Source of the DNA: Betaproteobacteria bacterium CG2_30_68_42
Lineage (GTDB): Bacteria > Pseudomonadota > Gammaproteobacteria > Burkholderiales > Rhodocyclaceae
Assembly (NCBI GenBank): GCA_001872285.1
Contig: MNXU01000014.1
Coordinates: 1 to 38,698, forward strand
Direction: 5' to 3'
DNA length: 38,698 nt
Shown piece by piece: positions 5,504-16,045 of the stretch; the stretch's first letter is position 1; each line of letters begins with the position of its first letter. Position numbers and translations under genes: made by a program. The notes beneath the pieces were generated by a model. It was not told the origin of the DNA. It saw only the letters and a list, made by a program, of their open reading frames with translations, and did no database searches.

Positions 5504-7864
5504 ATGCAGATCATTGCCAGGGAAACGCTGATCGGAAAGCGGATCGCCAAGCTCGACGCCCCCGAAAAGGCGAGCGGCAAGACCCGCTACATCCACGATC
5601 TCGATCTGCCCGGACAGCTCTACGGGAAGATCCTGCGCTCGGGGCGCGTGCATGCGAAGATCCTGCGCATCGACACTTCGAAGGCCAAAGCGCTTCCCGG
5701 CGTGCATGCGGTGATCACCGCTGCCGACGTGCCCTGGCAGCGGCCCATCGGCGTCGCCAGGGACCACCTGCCGCTCAAGACCGACCGCGTGCGCAGTCCG
5801 CGCGACGAGATCGCCGCCGTCGCCGCGCAGAGCGAGGAGATCGCGCAGGCCGCCCTGCGGCTGATCGAAGTCGAGTACGAGGATCTGCCCGTGCTCACCG
5901 ATCCCCTCGATGCGCTCGCGCCGGACGCACCGCTCATCCACCCCGAGCCGCACGGCGCGGACGGCGGCACCGAGCACCTGAAACCGGGCGCGCCGGTCGC
6001 CTACAGCGGCCGGCCGGACAACCTCGCGATGACGTTCGACTACGAGCAGGGCGACGTCGCGCGCGGCGAGGCCGACTCCGACCTCGTGGTGGAGGACACC
6101 TTCCGGCTGCACTACGTCACCCACTGCTGCATGGGCGTGTCAGGAATCATCGCGGAGTTCGACTCCTCCGGAAACCTTACGATGTATTCCAATACCCAGG
6201 TTCCGTTCCTGCACAAGCGCGAGTTCGCCGAGATCCTGGGCATGGACCCGGCGCGCATCCGCATCATCCAGCCGCCCATCGGCGGCGGCTTCGGCTCCAA
6301 GCTCGACATCTATCCGTTCGAACCGATCTGCGTCTTCCTCGCCAGGGCGACCGGGCGGCCGGTGAAGCTGGTGTTCTCGCGCGAGGAGGAGTTCCTCGCC
6401 TCGCCGACGCGCCAGCCGGTGATCCTCAAGCTCAGGAGCGGCTGCCGGCGCGACGGCACGCTCACCTTCCGGGCGGTGGAGACGATCCACGACAACGGCG
6501 CGTACACCTCGTGGGGAGCGACCACGCCGTTCGTGATGATGCAGACCGTCTCCTCGCTCTACCGGGTGCCCCACTGCAGCTACCACACGAAGGCGGTCTA
6601 CACGAACAATCCGTATGCGGGGTCCTTCCGCGGCTACGGCAACCTGCAGGCGACCTTCGCCGTGGAGAGCCACATGGACCGGATGGCGGATGCGCTCGGC
6701 ATCGATCCGCTGGAATTCCGGCTCAAGAACGCGCAGGACCCAGGCGAGGTCACGCCGCAGGGAATGCAGTTCAAGACCTGCGGCCTCAAGGAGTGCCTGA
6801 AGAGCGCGGCGGAGCTCGGCGATTATCAGGCGAAGCGCCGCGCCTATGCCGCGCTGCAGGCGGAGCCGGGGCGCTTCAAGCGCGGCGTGGGGCTGGCCTC
6901 GATGCTGCACGTGGGCGGGGGCGCCAAGATCTATCCGTCGGACGGCTGCGGCACCATCCTGAAGATGGACGACTTCGGCGCGGTGACGCTGATCACCGGA
7001 GCCTCCGAGATCGGCCAGGGTTCCGAGACCGTGCTCGCCCAGCTCGTGTGCGAGGAGCTCGGCCTGCCGCTGTCGGCCGTACGGGTGGTGAACAACGACA
7101 CCGAGATCACGCCCTGGGACGTGGGGGTGCATGCGAGCCGCACCACCTTCATCGGCGGCAATTCGGCGATCGGCGCCGCCCGCAAGGCGCGCGCCAAGAT
7201 CCTCGATGCCGCCGCGAAGCAGACCGGCCTGCCGGCGCAGGCACTCGATCTTCGCGCGGGCCAGATCGTCGAAGAGCGCAGCGGCAATCCGCTGCTGTCG
7301 CTCGCCAAGCTCATCCGTTCGCTGCACTTCAGCGACAAGGCCGAGCTGGTGATGACGACCCATTATTACGAGCCGCCCTCGCACCACCAGGACCGCCAGT
7401 TCAAGGGCGACGTCTCGGCCGCCTATGCGTGGGCGAGCCAGGTGGTCGAGGTCGAGGTCGATACCGAGACCGGCGCTGTGCGCCTGCTGAAGGTGAGCGG
7501 CGCACACGACGTCGGGCGTGTGCTCAACCGCCTCGGGATCGAGGGCCAGATCGAGGGCGGCATCGTCATGGGCCAGGGCTATGCACTCACCGAGGAGCTG
7601 ATCGTCGAGCAGGGGCGGATCCGCAATCCCGCCTTCCGCGACTACAAGCTGGTGACCGCGCCCGAGATCCCGGAGATCGCAGTCCGTTTCGTCGAGACCC
7701 TGGACGGCGAAGGGCCGCAGGGCGCCAAGGGCGTGGGCGAGGCGCCGGCGATCTGCATCGCGGCGGCGACCGCGAACGCGATCGAGAACGCGACCGGCGT
7801 GCGCATCCTCGCGCTGCCCTTCACGCCCGAGAAGGTGTACCGGGCGCTGAGGGAGGAGCGTTGA
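5504..7864 (+). CDS. Molybdenum hydroxylase, molybdopterin-binding catalytic subunit
   Basis: 786 residues. The start is ATG 5504, 8 bases after AGGAG; GTG 5495, overlapping the previous stop, is an alternative adding three residues. Hammerhead a/b domain about 15-125, then the Mo-cofactor-binding part with [28 protein letters not shown] and, near the C-terminus, GAKGVGEAP. Its Glu is at the position of the catalytic base that drives hydroxylation with water. The enzyme would hydroxylate an aromatic or N-heterocyclic carbon. With the mutase and CoA-transferase, oxidation of indoleacetate to the 2-oxo compound is the best contextual guess, but the substrate cannot be read from sequence alone. 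The XdhC and MocA genes at 27189-28807 may mature its cofactor. Confidence 0.92.
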   Translation: MQIIARETLIGKRIAKLDAPEKASGKTRYIHDLDLPGQLYGKILRSGRVHAKILRIDTSKAKALPGVHAVITAADVPWQRPIGVARDHLPLKTDRVRSPRDEIAAVAAQSEEIAQAALRLIEVEYEDLPVLTDPLDALAPDAPLIHPEPHGADGGTEHLKPGAPVAYSGRPDNLAMTFDYEQGDVARGEADSDLVVEDTFRLHYVTHCCMGVSGIIAEFDSSGNLTMYSNTQVPFLHKREFAEILGMDPARIRIIQPPIGGGFGSKLDIYPFEPICVFLARATGRPVKLVFSREEEFLASPTRQPVILKLRSGCRRDGTLTFRAVETIHDNGAYTSWGATTPFVMMQTVSSLYRVPHCSYHTKAVYTNNPYAGSFRGYGNLQATFAVESHMDRMADALGIDPLEFRLKNAQDPGEVTPQGMQFKTCGLKECLKSAAELGDYQAKRRAYAALQAEPGRFKRGVGLASMLHVGGGAKIYPSDGCGTILKMDDFGAVTLITGASEIGQGSETVLAQLVCEELGLPLSAVRVVNNDTEITPWDVGVHASRTTFIGGNSAIGAARKARAKILDAAAKQTGLPAQALDLRAGQIVEERSGNPLLSLAKLIRSLHFSDKAELVMTTHYYEPPSHHQDRQFKGDVSAAYAWASQVVEVEVDTETGAVRLLKVSGAHDVGRVLNRLGIEGQIEGGIVMGQGYALTEELIVEQGRIRNPAFRDYKLVTAPEIPEIAVRFVETLDGEGPQGAKGVGEAPAICIAAATANAIENATGVRILALPFTPEKVYRALREER

Positions 7865-7865
7865 C

Positions 7866-7913
7866 GGGGAGGACAGGGGACAGGTGCCAGAAAAACTCGA
7901 AACCGAAACCCGG
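7866..7913 (+). repeat. GGGGACAGG/GAAACC junction repeat, copy 1
   Basis: Immediately after the Mo-subunit stop: GGAGGACAGGGGACAGG, a short linker with an A5 run, then CGAAACCGAAACCCGG. The same block (GGGGACAG runs, A-run, two GAAACC words) recurs at 13161-13208 and 13926-13999, each time at a gene boundary. Here it would extend the next protein if GTG 7884 were used. Confidence 0.7.
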
Positions 7914-7919
7914 CTTGCC

Positions 7920-9110
7920 ATGAAGACACGAACGGTTCTGTCGATGGAGCAGGCGCTGTCGCTGCCCTACGCGACGCTGCGCTTCGCGCAACTGGGCTGG
8001 CGCGTGATCCGCATCGAGGCCACGCCTTCCGGCGGCGGGCTTCCGGGAGATCCCAACCGCTACATCGGCGCGCGGGTGGCCGACGAGGACCGGCGCTCCT
8101 ACTTCATCGCGCCCAATGTCGGCAAGGAGGCGATCGCGCTCAACCTCAAGGACGAACGCGGGCAGCGGCTTCTCGTGCGCCTGATCCGCGAACTCGGCGT
8201 CGACGTGTTCTGCTGCAACACCGTGCCCTCGCGCTACCGCTCCCTGGGGATCGAACCCGGGAGGCTGCGCGCGGCGTGTCCCGAACTCATCTGGGGCGGC
8301 ATCTCGGCGATGGGCCCGGACTGGCCCGAGGTGCCGGGCTACGATCCGGTGATCCAGGCGATGGCCGGCTACATGGAAGTCACCGGCGAGCGCGGCGGCC
8401 GCCCCATGCTCACCGGAATTCCGGTGATCGACCTCAAGGCCGGCGACGAGCTCTATGCCGCCGTGATGCACGCGCTGCTCGAGCGCCAGGAGACCGGCAC
8501 CGGCGCGGAGATCCACGTCTCGATGCTGCAGGCGGCGGCGTCCTGGCTGATCACCGTGCTGCCGCTGGTCGACCTGGGCTGCCGGGACGAGGAGATCACC
8601 CGTGCCGGCAACGAGCACCGCAAGTTCGTCCCGACCAACGTCTATCCCACGGCCGATGGCTACGTCTTTCTCGCCATCGGCAGCGACGTGCAGTGGCAGC
8701 GCCTGACCGCGATCCCGAAGTTCGCGGGCATCGCCAATGAGGTGCGCACGACCAACGAAGGCCGCAACGCCGAGCGCGAGGCGATCCATGCCGACATCGG
8801 CGCGGTGACGGCCGCCTTCACCGCGGACGAGATCCTCGCGGAGCTTCGCCGCGCCACCATCGCCTCCACTCGCATCCGCGACATCCGCCAGGTGCGTGTG
8901 CTGGAGGCGTTGCGCGACAAGCTCACGCGCACCACCCTGCCCGACGGGCGCGTCGTGCACATGCAGCCGATGGCAGTCGACGTGGAAGGCGCGAAGTGCG
9001 AACTCGGTTTTTCACCGAGATACGGGCAAGACACGCGGCGGGTGCTGGCCGAGGCCGGCCTCGGCGCGGACGAGGTCGGGGCGCTTTATGGCGCCGGGGT
9101 GGTGGCGTGA
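7920..9110 (+). CDS. Family III (CaiB/BaiF) CoA-transferase
   Basis: 396 residues from ATG 7920. The start is chosen because family members begin shortly before the VL...[21 protein letters not shown] segment. GTG 7884 would add a tail encoded by the GGGGACAGG repeat and is a real alternative, as neither start has a convincing ribosome site. The family moves CoA between acids through a covalent aspartyl-CoA intermediate. The candidate Asp is in [11 protein letters not shown] (about residue 170-180), with [13 protein letters not shown] just before it. In this cluster it most resembles in role the phenylsuccinyl-CoA transferase (IaaL) of anaerobic indoleacetate metabolism; that is inference. 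Bile-acid or carnitine-type CoA-transferases belong to the same family. Confidence 0.87.
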   Translation: MKTRTVLSMEQALSLPYATLRFAQLGWRVIRIEATPSGGGLPGDPNRYIGARVADEDRRSYFIAPNVGKEAIALNLKDERGQRLLVRLIRELGVDVFCCNTVPSRYRSLGIEPGRLRAACPELIWGGISAMGPDWPEVPGYDPVIQAMAGYMEVTGERGGRPMLTGIPVIDLKAGDELYAAVMHALLERQETGTGAEIHVSMLQAAASWLITVLPLVDLGCRDEEITRAGNEHRKFVPTNVYPTADGYVFLAIGSDVQWQRLTAIPKFAGIANEVRTTNEGRNAEREAIHADIGAVTAAFTADEILAELRRATIASTRIRDIRQVRVLEALRDKLTRTTLPDGRVVHMQPMAVDVEGAKCELGFSPRYGQDTRRVLAEAGLGADEVGALYGAGVVA

Positions 9111-9164
9111 GAGCGCCGCCGGGAGGATGATCGAGGTCTTCAACAGCCACAAGGAGGGGAAATC

Positions 9165-10307
9165 ATGAGAACGCACGCACGCCTGGCAGCACTGGCAGTC
9201 ACCTGCGCGGTCGCAGCCGCGGCCGCTCACGCCGAGATCACGATCGGGGTCACGCTCGGTACCACCGGGCCGGGGTCCTCGCTCGGCATCCCGTACAAGA
9301 ACGCCTTCCAGCTCGTGCCGAAGACGCTCGGCGGCGAGCCGGTGCGCTACATCATCCTGGACGACGAGTCGAAGCCCGACAACGCCGCGAAGAACGCGCG
9401 CAAGTTCGTCACCGAGGACAAGGTCGACGCCATCATGGGTTCCAACGGCGTGCCCTCGGCGGTGGCGATGACGCAGGTCGCGGCCGAGTCGGCCACGCCG
9501 ATGGTCTCGCTCACCCCGGTGCCGCCGCTCGCGCCCGAGCGCAACCGCTGGACCTTCGTCGTGCCGCAGCCCACCCAACTGATGATGAGCGCGGTGGCGC
9601 AGCACATGAAGGCGCGTGGCGTCAAGACGGTCGGCTTCATCGGCTTCTCCGATACCTGGGGCGATCTCGTCTACAACGCCGTGAATGCGCTCTCGGCGAG
9701 CAACGGCTACAAGCTGGTCACCAACGAGCGCTTCGGGCGCGCCGACCCCAGCGTGACCGGCCAGGTGCTGAAGATCACCGCGGCCGCGCCCGACGCGGTG
9801 GTCGTCGGCGGCTCCGGCTCGCCGGCCGCCACGCCGCAGATCGCCCTGCGCGAGCGCGGCTACAAGGGACCGATCTACCACAATCACGGCACCGTCAATC
9901 GCCCCTTCATCCAGACCGGCAAGAAGAGCGCCGAGGGTGCGATCGCCCCGACCGGCGCGCTGATCGTCGCCGAGGAACTGCCGGAGAGCTTCCCGACCAG
10001 GGCGGTGTCGCTCGACTTCGTGAAGCGCTACGAGGCGGCCTTCGGCGCCGGCAGCCGCAACGCCTTCGCCGGCTACAGCTGGGACGGCGTGGCCCTGCTG
10101 GACGCGGCCGCGAAGGTGGCGCTGAAGAAGGCGAAGCCGGGAACGCCCGCGTTCCGTGCGGCACTGCGCGATGCCCTCGAGAACGTGAAGGACGTGATCG
10201 GAACGCACGGCGTCTACAACATGAGCCCGGCGAACCACAACGGCCTGGACGAACGCGCGCGCGTGCTCGTCCAGGTGGTCAATGGCGAATGGCGGCTGCT
10301 GAAGTAG
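9165..10307 (+). CDS. ABC transporter substrate-binding protein (branched-chain/aromatic acid type)
   Basis: 380 residues, periplasmic. The signal peptide is MRTHARLAALAVTCAVAAAA with cleavage likely after AHA (about residue 23). The mature part starts ITIGVTLGTTGPGSSLGIPY, as in LivK/type I periplasmic binding proteins, and has the usual two-lobe pattern (DDESKPDNAAKNARKFV; the AGYSWDGVALLDAA helix near 300). A strong AAGGAGGGG site lies 5 bases before ATG 9165. It leads the LivH-LivMG-LivF transporter genes, so the whole system likely imports the acid consumed by this operon; the substrate is unproven. Confidence 0.92.
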   Translation: MRTHARLAALAVTCAVAAAAAHAEITIGVTLGTTGPGSSLGIPYKNAFQLVPKTLGGEPVRYIILDDESKPDNAAKNARKFVTEDKVDAIMGSNGVPSAVAMTQVAAESATPMVSLTPVPPLAPERNRWTFVVPQPTQLMMSAVAQHMKARGVKTVGFIGFSDTWGDLVYNAVNALSASNGYKLVTNERFGRADPSVTGQVLKITAAAPDAVVVGGSGSPAATPQIALRERGYKGPIYHNHGTVNRPFIQTGKKSAEGAIAPTGALIVAEELPESFPTRAVSLDFVKRYEAAFGAGSRNAFAGYSWDGVALLDAAAKVALKKAKPGTPAFRAALRDALENVKDVIGTHGVYNMSPANHNGLDERARVLVQVVNGEWRLLK

Positions 10308-10369
10308 ACGGGGCGGACTCCCGCGGCTGATCCGGCAAGTCGAACCCCCGGCAGCCGCGGCAGGAACCG

Positions 10370-11416
10370 ATGAGCGCCGACATCGTTCTGTGGCTCGTGC
10401 AGGACGGCATCACCACGGGAGCGATCTACGCGCTGCTCGCGCTCGCCCTGCTGCTGGTGTTCGCCGTCACCCGCATCATCTTCGTGCCGCAGGGCGAATT
10501 CGTCTCCTACGCCGCGCTCTCGCTCGGCATGCTCCAGACCGGGCAGACCCCGGGCACGGTCTGGGTGCTCATCGCGGGCGGAGCGATCGTCGCGGTGCTG
10601 GAGGGCGCGAGCGCGCTCGCGCGCCGTGAGCCCGCCCGGCTTGCGCGCATCCTCGCCGTGTACGTCGCCGGGCCGCTGGCGATCGCTGCGCTGGCGCGCT
10701 GGGGGGCGGCGCACGCCCTCGGCCTGTGGGCGCAGATGGCGATCGTGGCTGCACTCGTCGTTCCGCTCGGGCCGCTGCTGTACCGCATCGCCTACCGGCC
10801 GCTCGCCGATGCGTCGGTGCTGGTGCTGTTCATCGTCTCGATGGCCGCGCATTACGTCCTGTCCGGCCTCGGCCTCGTGATCTTCGGCGGCGAGGGACTG
10901 AGGACGAACCCGATCTCGGAGGCGCGCTTCGACGTCGGCGTGCTGAAGATCGGAGCACAGAGCGTGTGGGTGGCCGGCGCGAGCCTGGTCTGCATGATCG
11001 CGCTGTGGCTGTTCTTCGAGCACACGCTGGTCGGCAAGGCGCTGCGCGCGACGGCGATCAACCGCGTCGGCGCCCGGCTCGCCGGAATTCCCGCCGGGCT
11101 CACCGGCAGCATCGCCTTCGTGCTCGCGGCGGCGATCGGCGCGGCTTCGGGCGTGCTGATCTCGCCGATCGCGACCATCTACTACGACAGCGGCCTGATG
11201 ATCAGCCTGAAGGGATTCGTCGGTGCGATTCTCGGCGGCATGGCGAGCTACCCGCTGGCCGCGCTCGGCGCGCTCGGCGTCGGCCTGATCGAGTCGTTCT
11301 CGTCGTTCTGGGCGAGCGCGCTGAAGGAGACCATCGTCTTCACCTTGATCATCCCGGTGCTGCTGTGGCGCTCGCTCGCCTCGCGCCACCCCGCCGTCGA
11401 GGATGAGGAAGAATGA
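10370..11416 (+). CDS. Branched-chain-type ABC transporter permease (LivH family)
   Basis: 348 residues with about eight to ten hydrophobic segments, an inner-membrane permease. Starts LVQDGITTGAIYALLALALLLVF, the conserved LivH opening, and carries the GKALRATAINRVGARLAGI loop that contacts the ATPase, followed by the ISPIATIYYDSGLMISLKGF and ILGGMASYPLAALGALGVG segments. The middle has an unusually long Ala/Arg-rich stretch (about 80-125). 62 bp separate it from the binding-protein gene and show no convincing promoter or terminator. It overlaps the next gene by ATGA. Confidence 0.92.
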   Translation: MSADIVLWLVQDGITTGAIYALLALALLLVFAVTRIIFVPQGEFVSYAALSLGMLQTGQTPGTVWVLIAGGAIVAVLEGASALARREPARLARILAVYVAGPLAIAALARWGAAHALGLWAQMAIVAALVVPLGPLLYRIAYRPLADASVLVLFIVSMAAHYVLSGLGLVIFGGEGLRTNPISEARFDVGVLKIGAQSVWVAGASLVCMIALWLFFEHTLVGKALRATAINRVGARLAGIPAGLTGSIAFVLAAAIGAASGVLISPIATIYYDSGLMISLKGFVGAILGGMASYPLAALGALGVGLIESFSSFWASALKETIVFTLIIPVLLWRSLASRHPAVEDEEE

Positions 11417-13215
11417 GGGCGCAGGCAGTCTTGGCTGCGGCTCTCCTGCTCGCGACCGCGGCCGCGCCGCTCGCGCTGCCCGAGTTCTACGTCACGCTGC
11501 TCAACTACATTGGGCTCGCCACCCTGGTCACCCTCGGCCTGGTGGTGATGACCGGGGTGGCGGGCATCGTCTCGTTCGGGCAGCAGGCGTTCGTCGGCAT
11601 CGCCGCGTACGCGACCGCGGGATTGACGACACTCGCCGGCCTCTCGCCGTGGGCGGGCCTGGTGGCGAGCCTGGCGGCGACTGCGGCGAGTGCGCTGCTG
11701 CTGGGCGCGGTGACCCTGCGGCTTTCCGGCCACTACCTCGCCATCGCCACCATCGCCTGGGGCGTGGCGATCTACTACCTGTTCGGCAACCTGCCGCTGC
11801 TCGGCCAGTACAGCGGGATCGACAATGTGCCGCCGGTCTCGCTCGGGGGCTGGGCCATCGACAGCGGGCGCGAGTCCTACTATCTGATCTGGACGTTCAC
11901 CGCCGCGGCGCTGGTGGCGGAGCGCAACCTGCTCGCGTCGCGGCTCGGGCGTGCCATCCGGGCGCTGCGCTTCCGGGCCGTGATGGCCGAGAGCTGCGGT
12001 GTCGATACCGCTTCGCTCAAGCTCCTCGTGTTCGTCCATGCCGCACTGCTCGCGGGGCTCGCGGGCTGGTTGCACGCGCACTTCCTGCGCTTCGTCAGCC
12101 CTCATGCGTTCGGCATCAACGCCGGCATCGACTACCTGTTCATGGCGGTGATCGGCGGTGCAGCCGAGGTCTGGGGGGCGCTCGTCGGCGCGTCGATCAT
12201 GACGATCCTGAAGGAATGGCTGAAGGACTGGCTCCCCGCCTTCTCCCAGCGCAGTGGCAACTACGAGACGGTGGTGTTCGGCGTGCTGATGCTGCTGCTG
12301 TTGCACCGTGCGCGAGACGGGCTCGCACCGGTGCTGGCGCGGCTGCTGCCGGAAGGCGCGAGGCAACGCCCGGCGCAGGTCGCGGCGCCGGCGCGCGAAG
12401 CCCCCCCGCCGGCCGGCACGGTGCTGCTCGAGGTGCACGGCCTGGGCAAGCGTTTCGGCGGGCTCGTCGCCGTCAGGGACCTCTCGTTCGCGATGAACGC
12501 CGGCGAGATCCTCGGCCTGATCGGGCCGAACGGCGCCGGCAAGACCACCGTGTTCAACCTGGTCGGCGGCGCGCTCGCGGCCGACGAAGGCGAGGTGCGG
12601 CTCAAAGGCAGCCGCATCGACCGGCTGCCCTCGCGCGAGATCGCCCGCCGCGGGCTGCGCCGCACGTTCCAGCAGGTGCATCTGGTGTCGCGCATGTCGG
12701 TGCTCGACAACGTCGCGATCGGGGCCCACCTGCGCGGGGGCAGGGGCGCGCTCGCCGCGATGCTGCGCGCGGAGCGCGACGAGGAGCGCACGCTGCTCTC
12801 CGAGGCGGCGCGAGCGCTCGATCGCGTGGGCCTCGGAGAGCATCTGTTCGAGCCCGCGGGCAGCCTTCCGCTCGGGAGCCAGCGGGCGGTCGAGATCGCG
12901 CGCGCTCTCGCCGGCGACCCGCAGGTGCTTCTGCTCGACGAGCCCGCGGCCGGGTTGCGCTATGGCGAGAAACGCGCGCTCGCGGCGCTGCTCGACCGGC
13001 TGCGCGCCGAGGGCCTCGGCATCCTGCTCGTCGAGCACGACATGGAATTCGTGATGGGACTGGCCGATCGCCTGGTGGTGATGGACTTCGGCGAGAAGCT
13101 GGCCGAGGGCCTGCCGGACGAGGTCCGGCGCGATCCCGCCGTCATCGAGGCCTATCTCGGAGGGGAGGCAGGGGACAGGGGACAGAAAAACCTGAAACCT
13201 GAAACCGGATCATGA
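11413..13215 (+). CDS. LivM permease-LivG ATPase fusion protein
   Basis: 600 residues combining two usually separate subunits. Residues 1 to about 310 are a LivM-type permease ([21 protein letters not shown] near the start, then the [17 protein letters not shown] coupling loop). A Pro/Ala linker (about 315-335) leads into a LivG-type ATPase with Walker [10 protein letters not shown] (about 373), [15 protein letters not shown] in place of the common LSYG signature, Walker [12 protein letters not shown] and the switch His in [13 protein letters not shown]. LivM-LivG fusions occur in Proteobacteria. The last ~18 residues ([17 protein letters not shown]) are translated GGGGACAGG repeat and not part of the family. 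Overlaps its neighbours by ATGA on both sides. Confidence 0.92.
   Translation: MRAQAVLAAALLLATAAAPLALPEFYVTLLNYIGLATLVTLGLVVMTGVAGIVSFGQQAFVGIAAYATAGLTTLAGLSPWAGLVASLAATAASALLLGAVTLRLSGHYLAIATIAWGVAIYYLFGNLPLLGQYSGIDNVPPVSLGGWAIDSGRESYYLIWTFTAAALVAERNLLASRLGRAIRALRFRAVMAESCGVDTASLKLLVFVHAALLAGLAGWLHAHFLRFVSPHAFGINAGIDYLFMAVIGGAAEVWGALVGASIMTILKEWLKDWLPAFSQRSGNYETVVFGVLMLLLLHRARDGLAPVLARLLPEGARQRPAQVAAPAREAPPPAGTVLLEVHGLGKRFGGLVAVRDLSFAMNAGEILGLIGPNGAGKTTVFNLVGGALAADEGEVRLKGSRIDRLPSREIARRGLRRTFQQVHLVSRMSVLDNVAIGAHLRGGRGALAAMLRAERDEERTLLSEAARALDRVGLGEHLFEPAGSLPLGSQRAVEIARALAGDPQVLLLDEPAAGLRYGEKRALAALLDRLRAEGLGILLVEHDMEFVMGLADRLVVMDFGEKLAEGLPDEVRRDPAVIEAYLGGEAGDRGQKNLKPETGS
13161..13208 (+). repeat. 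GGGGACAGG/GAAACC junction repeat, copy 2
   Basis: GGAGGCAGGGGACAGGGGACAG, an A5 run, then CCTGAAACCTGAAACCGG. It encodes the C-terminal tail of the permease-ATPase fusion and ends 3 bp before the next start codon. Confidence 0.75.
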
Positions 13216-14009
13216 GCCGTCTGCTGGAAGTCGACGATCTGCGGGTGCGCTACGGCAAGGTGCACGCCCTGCACGGGGTGAGCCTGCGCGTGGAGCGGGG
13301 CACCATCGTCACCGTCATCGGCCCCAACGGCGCCGGCAAGACGACACTGCTGGGCGCGGTCATGGGCCTGCTGGCGAGCAGCGGAACGATACGCTATGAC
13401 GGCGCCGACATCGGCGCGCTCCCGGTGGAGTCGCGCGTGGCGGCCGGGCTGTGCCTGGTGCCCGAGCGTCGCGAGCTGTTCGGCGAACTCACGGTCGAGG
13501 ACAACCTGCGCCTGGGCGCCTTCCAGCGCGTGCGCCGCGGCGAGCGCGGCGCCGCGAACGAGCTGGGCGAGGTCTATGCGCGCTTCCCGCGACTGAAGGA
13601 GCGCAGGGCCCAGCTCGCGGCGACGCTCTCCGGCGGCGAGCGCCAGATGCTCGCGCTCGGGCGCGCGCTGATGGCGAAGCCGAGGCTGCTGATGCTCGAC
13701 GAACCCAGTCTCGGACTCGCCCCGCGCATCGTGCGCGACATCCTGCGCATCATCGCGGAGCTGCGCGAGACCGGCGTCTCGATCCTGCTGGTCGAGCAGA
13801 ACGCCCGCGCCGCACTGGGAATCGCCGACCGCGGCTACGTGCTCGAAACCGGCGAAGTCGTGCTTTCGGGGAGCGCGGCGGAACTCGCCGGCAACCCGCG
13901 GGTGGCCGAGTCGTATCTCGGGTTGGCAGGGGACAGGGATCAGGGGACAGGGGACAGGGCACAGAAGAACCCGAAACCCGAAACCAGGGGACAGGAGAGG
14001 GTGAAATGA
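13212..14009 (+). CDS. Branched-chain-type ABC transporter ATPase (LivF family)
   Basis: 265 residues. Walker [14 protein letters not shown] (about 37), Q-loop region [23 protein letters not shown], signature [17 protein letters not shown], Walker [14 protein letters not shown] and the [23 protein letters not shown] end, typical of LivF. The domain finishes at AESYLG (about 237). The remaining 28 residues ([18 protein letters not shown]...) are repeat-encoded and resemble the tail of the preceding protein, although the two domains are unrelated at that point. The start overlaps the previous stop (ATGA), and the stop overlaps the start of the next gene. Confidence 0.92.
   Translation: MSRLLEVDDLRVRYGKVHALHGVSLRVERGTIVTVIGPNGAGKTTLLGAVMGLLASSGTIRYDGADIGALPVESRVAAGLCLVPERRELFGELTVEDNLRLGAFQRVRRGERGAANELGEVYARFPRLKERRAQLAATLSGGERQMLALGRALMAKPRLLMLDEPSLGLAPRIVRDILRIIAELRETGVSILLVEQNARAALGIADRGYVLETGEVVLSGSAAELAGNPRVAESYLGLAGDRDQGTGDRAQKNPKPETRGQERVK
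13926..13999 (+). repeat. GGGGACAGG/GAAACC junction repeat, copy 3
   Basis: An expanded copy: CAGGGGACAGGGATCAGGGG, further GGGGACAGGG words, AGAAGAACCCGAAACCCGAAA, then CCAGGGGACAGGAGAGGG. The final GGAGAGGG also acts as the ribosome site for the gene at 14006. Confidence 0.75.
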
Positions 14010-16024
14010 CTGCCGTACGTCTTGCCAATCCGTTGCTCGAACCCGCGTCGCGGTCGCTGCCGCGGCATGTCGCGGTCATCGGGGCGGGCACGATCGGACC
14101 CGACATCGCGTACTACCTGAAGAGCGCGGTGCCGGGGCTGCGGCTTACCCTGGTCGATATCCGGCAGGAGGCGATCGACGCCGCGGCTGCCCGGCTGCGC
14201 GAATACGCGGACAAGGCGGTGGCGCGGGGCAAGCTCGCCGCGCCGGAAGCCGAAGCCTTGCTGCGCGATCTGGACGGGGCCACCGATTACGATGCCGTGG
14301 GCGGCTGCGACTGGGTGCTCGAGGCCGCCACCGAGGATCTAGCGCTCAAGCGCCGCATCTTCGCGGATGTCGAGGCGCGCGTGGCCGAAGACGCGATGAT
14401 CACCTCCAACACCAGCTCGCTGCCCGCCGCGCGCATCTTCGCCGGACTGAAGCATCCGGGGCGCGCGACGGTGACGCACTTCTTCGCTCCGGCCTGGCGC
14501 AACCCGGTGGTCGAGGTGATCGACTGGGCGCGGGCCGATCCGGCGCTCGTCGCCTGGCTGCGGCGGTTCTTCGCCGCCACCGGCAAGGTTCCGCTGGCGA
14601 CCGCGGACGCGCCCTGTTTCATGCTCGACCGCGTGTTCGACAACTGGTGCAACGAGGCCGCGATGCTGCTCGAATGCGCGACCGCCGCCGAGATCGACAG
14701 CGTGGCCGGCGAGTTCGTGCATGCGGGGCCGTTCTTTGTGCTCAACCTCGCGCACGGCAACCCGATCATCGTCGAGACCAACACGCTCCAGGCCGGAGAG
14801 GAAGGCGACCACTACCTGCCGGCGCCGATCTTCCGCTCGGTCGAGTGCTGGGCGACCTGCGCGCCGGGCCGCCCGGTCGCCGTGGCCGAGGCGACGCGCG
14901 CGCGCATCCGCGACCGCCTGCTCGGCGTGCTGTTGTCGCAGACGGTGGACATCCTCGACCGCGGCATCGGAGAGGCCGCCGATCTCGATCTCGGCTGCCG
15001 TGCCGCGCTCGGCTTCAAACGCGGGCCGCTGGAGCTGATGGACGCGCTCGGGGACGCCGAGACCTCGCGGCTGCTCGAGCGCCTTTCGCGCGAGCGTCCC
15101 GGCATGCCGGTGGCGAAGCGCCCGCTCGCCGCCTACCCGCCGCGCTGGCGTCACGTGCTGGTCGACGACCTGGGCGACGTGCGCGTGATCACGCTGCGCC
15201 GGCCCGAGGCGCTCAATGCGCTGCATGACGAGATGACCGGCGAGATCCTGGACGCCATCCGCGCCGGCGAGCATGACGCAGGCATCGCCGGTTTCGTCCT
15301 CACCGGCTATGGGACGAAGGCCTTCTGCGCAGGTGCCGACATCGGCCGCTTTCCCTCGATGCTCGGCGATGCGGGAGCGTCCGTGCAGTACGCGCGCGCC
15401 TGCTCGCGGCTGCTCGTGCATCTGGACGCGATGCGCAAGCCGGTGGTCGCGGCGCTGAACGGCATGGCGCTGGGCGGCGGGTTCGAACTCGCGATGCGCT
15501 GCCACGCGCTGGTGGCGGTGAAGGGCGCGTGGATGCAGCTCCCCGAGGTCACGCTCGGGATCCTGCCGGCGATCGGCGCGATGGTCGTGCCGTACCGGCG
15601 CTGGCCCGGCGCCGCCGCGGTCTTCCACGGCATGCTGGTGCGCGCCGAGCGCCTCGGCGCGGAGCGCGCGCATGAACTCGGCATCGTGGACGCACTGGCC
15701 GAGGACCTCGACGCGCTCTTCGCGCAGGCCCTCGCGCGGGCGCATGCGCTGGCGGGCCGGGTGGAGCCGATCCCCGACGCTCCGGTCGCGGTGCCGGAAT
15801 TCGACGCCGCGCCTGCGCGCGCCGCCGACGGCAGGGTGCTCAGCGCGACCGTGGTCGGCGTGATCGAGCAGGCGGTGCGCGCTGCGGCTGCCGCGCCCAC
15901 GCTGGCGGCGGCGCTCGAGGTCGGCTACGAGGCGTTCGGCCGCGTCGCCTGCACTGCGGCGGCACGCGAGGGGATCGCGGCCTTCCTGGAACGGCGGCAA
16001 CCCGATTTCGGCGCGACCGGGTGA
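14006..16024 (+). CDS. 3-hydroxyacyl-CoA dehydrogenase/enoyl-CoA hydratase fusion
   Basis: 672 residues, start ATG 14006 in an ATGA overlap behind GGAGAGGG. Residues about 20-370 are an NAD-dependent 3-hydroxyacyl-CoA dehydrogenase: [14 protein letters not shown] (GxGxxG at 26-31), the [11 protein letters not shown] segment and THFFAPAW with the catalytic His. Residues about 385-672 are a crotonase-fold hydratase: [10 protein letters not shown] for the oxyanion hole, GGGFELA with E494 and LPEVTLG with E514, the two catalytic glutamates. Both halves look active. The order (dehydrogenase first) is opposite to FadB. The protein would carry out hydration and oxidation of a cinnamoyl-CoA-type intermediate, and it needs a thiolase that is not in the window. 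Last gene of the operon. Confidence 0.9.
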   Translation: MTAVRLANPLLEPASRSLPRHVAVIGAGTIGPDIAYYLKSAVPGLRLTLVDIRQEAIDAAAARLREYADKAVARGKLAAPEAEALLRDLDGATDYDAVGGCDWVLEAATEDLALKRRIFADVEARVAEDAMITSNTSSLPAARIFAGLKHPGRATVTHFFAPAWRNPVVEVIDWARADPALVAWLRRFFAATGKVPLATADAPCFMLDRVFDNWCNEAAMLLECATAAEIDSVAGEFVHAGPFFVLNLAHGNPIIVETNTLQAGEEGDHYLPAPIFRSVECWATCAPGRPVAVAEATRARIRDRLLGVLLSQTVDILDRGIGEAADLDLGCRAALGFKRGPLELMDALGDAETSRLLERLSRERPGMPVAKRPLAAYPPRWRHVLVDDLGDVRVITLRRPEALNALHDEMTGEILDAIRAGEHDAGIAGFVLTGYGTKAFCAGADIGRFPSMLGDAGASVQYARACSRLLVHLDAMRKPVVAALNGMALGGGFELAMRCHALVAVKGAWMQLPEVTLGILPAIGAMVVPYRRWPGAAAVFHGMLVRAERLGAERAHELGIVDALAEDLDALFAQALARAHALAGRVEPIPDAPVAVPEFDAAPARAADGRVLSATVVGVIEQAVRAAAAAPTLAAALEVGYEAFGRVACTAAAREGIAAFLERRQPDFGATG

Positions 16025-16027
16025 AGA

Positions 16028-16045
16028 AATGGGGTCAGACACGAT
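16028..16045 (+). repeat. Single arm of the GGGGTCAGACACGAT element (copy A)
   Basis: AATGGGGTCAGACACGAT, 3 bp after the stop of the fusion gene. Unlike copies B, C and D, no inverted partner arm follows. A GCCCGCC-G-GGCGGGC palindrome begins 5 bases later (16050-16064) and may serve as a hairpin between the convergent genes. Nothing else is seen in 16065-16145. Confidence 0.8.

Noticed and set aside
4166-7864. 4-hydroxybenzoyl-CoA reductase
   Set aside because: The FAD subunit lacks the four-Cys insertion for the additional [4Fe-4S] cluster and is of ordinary hydroxylase length.
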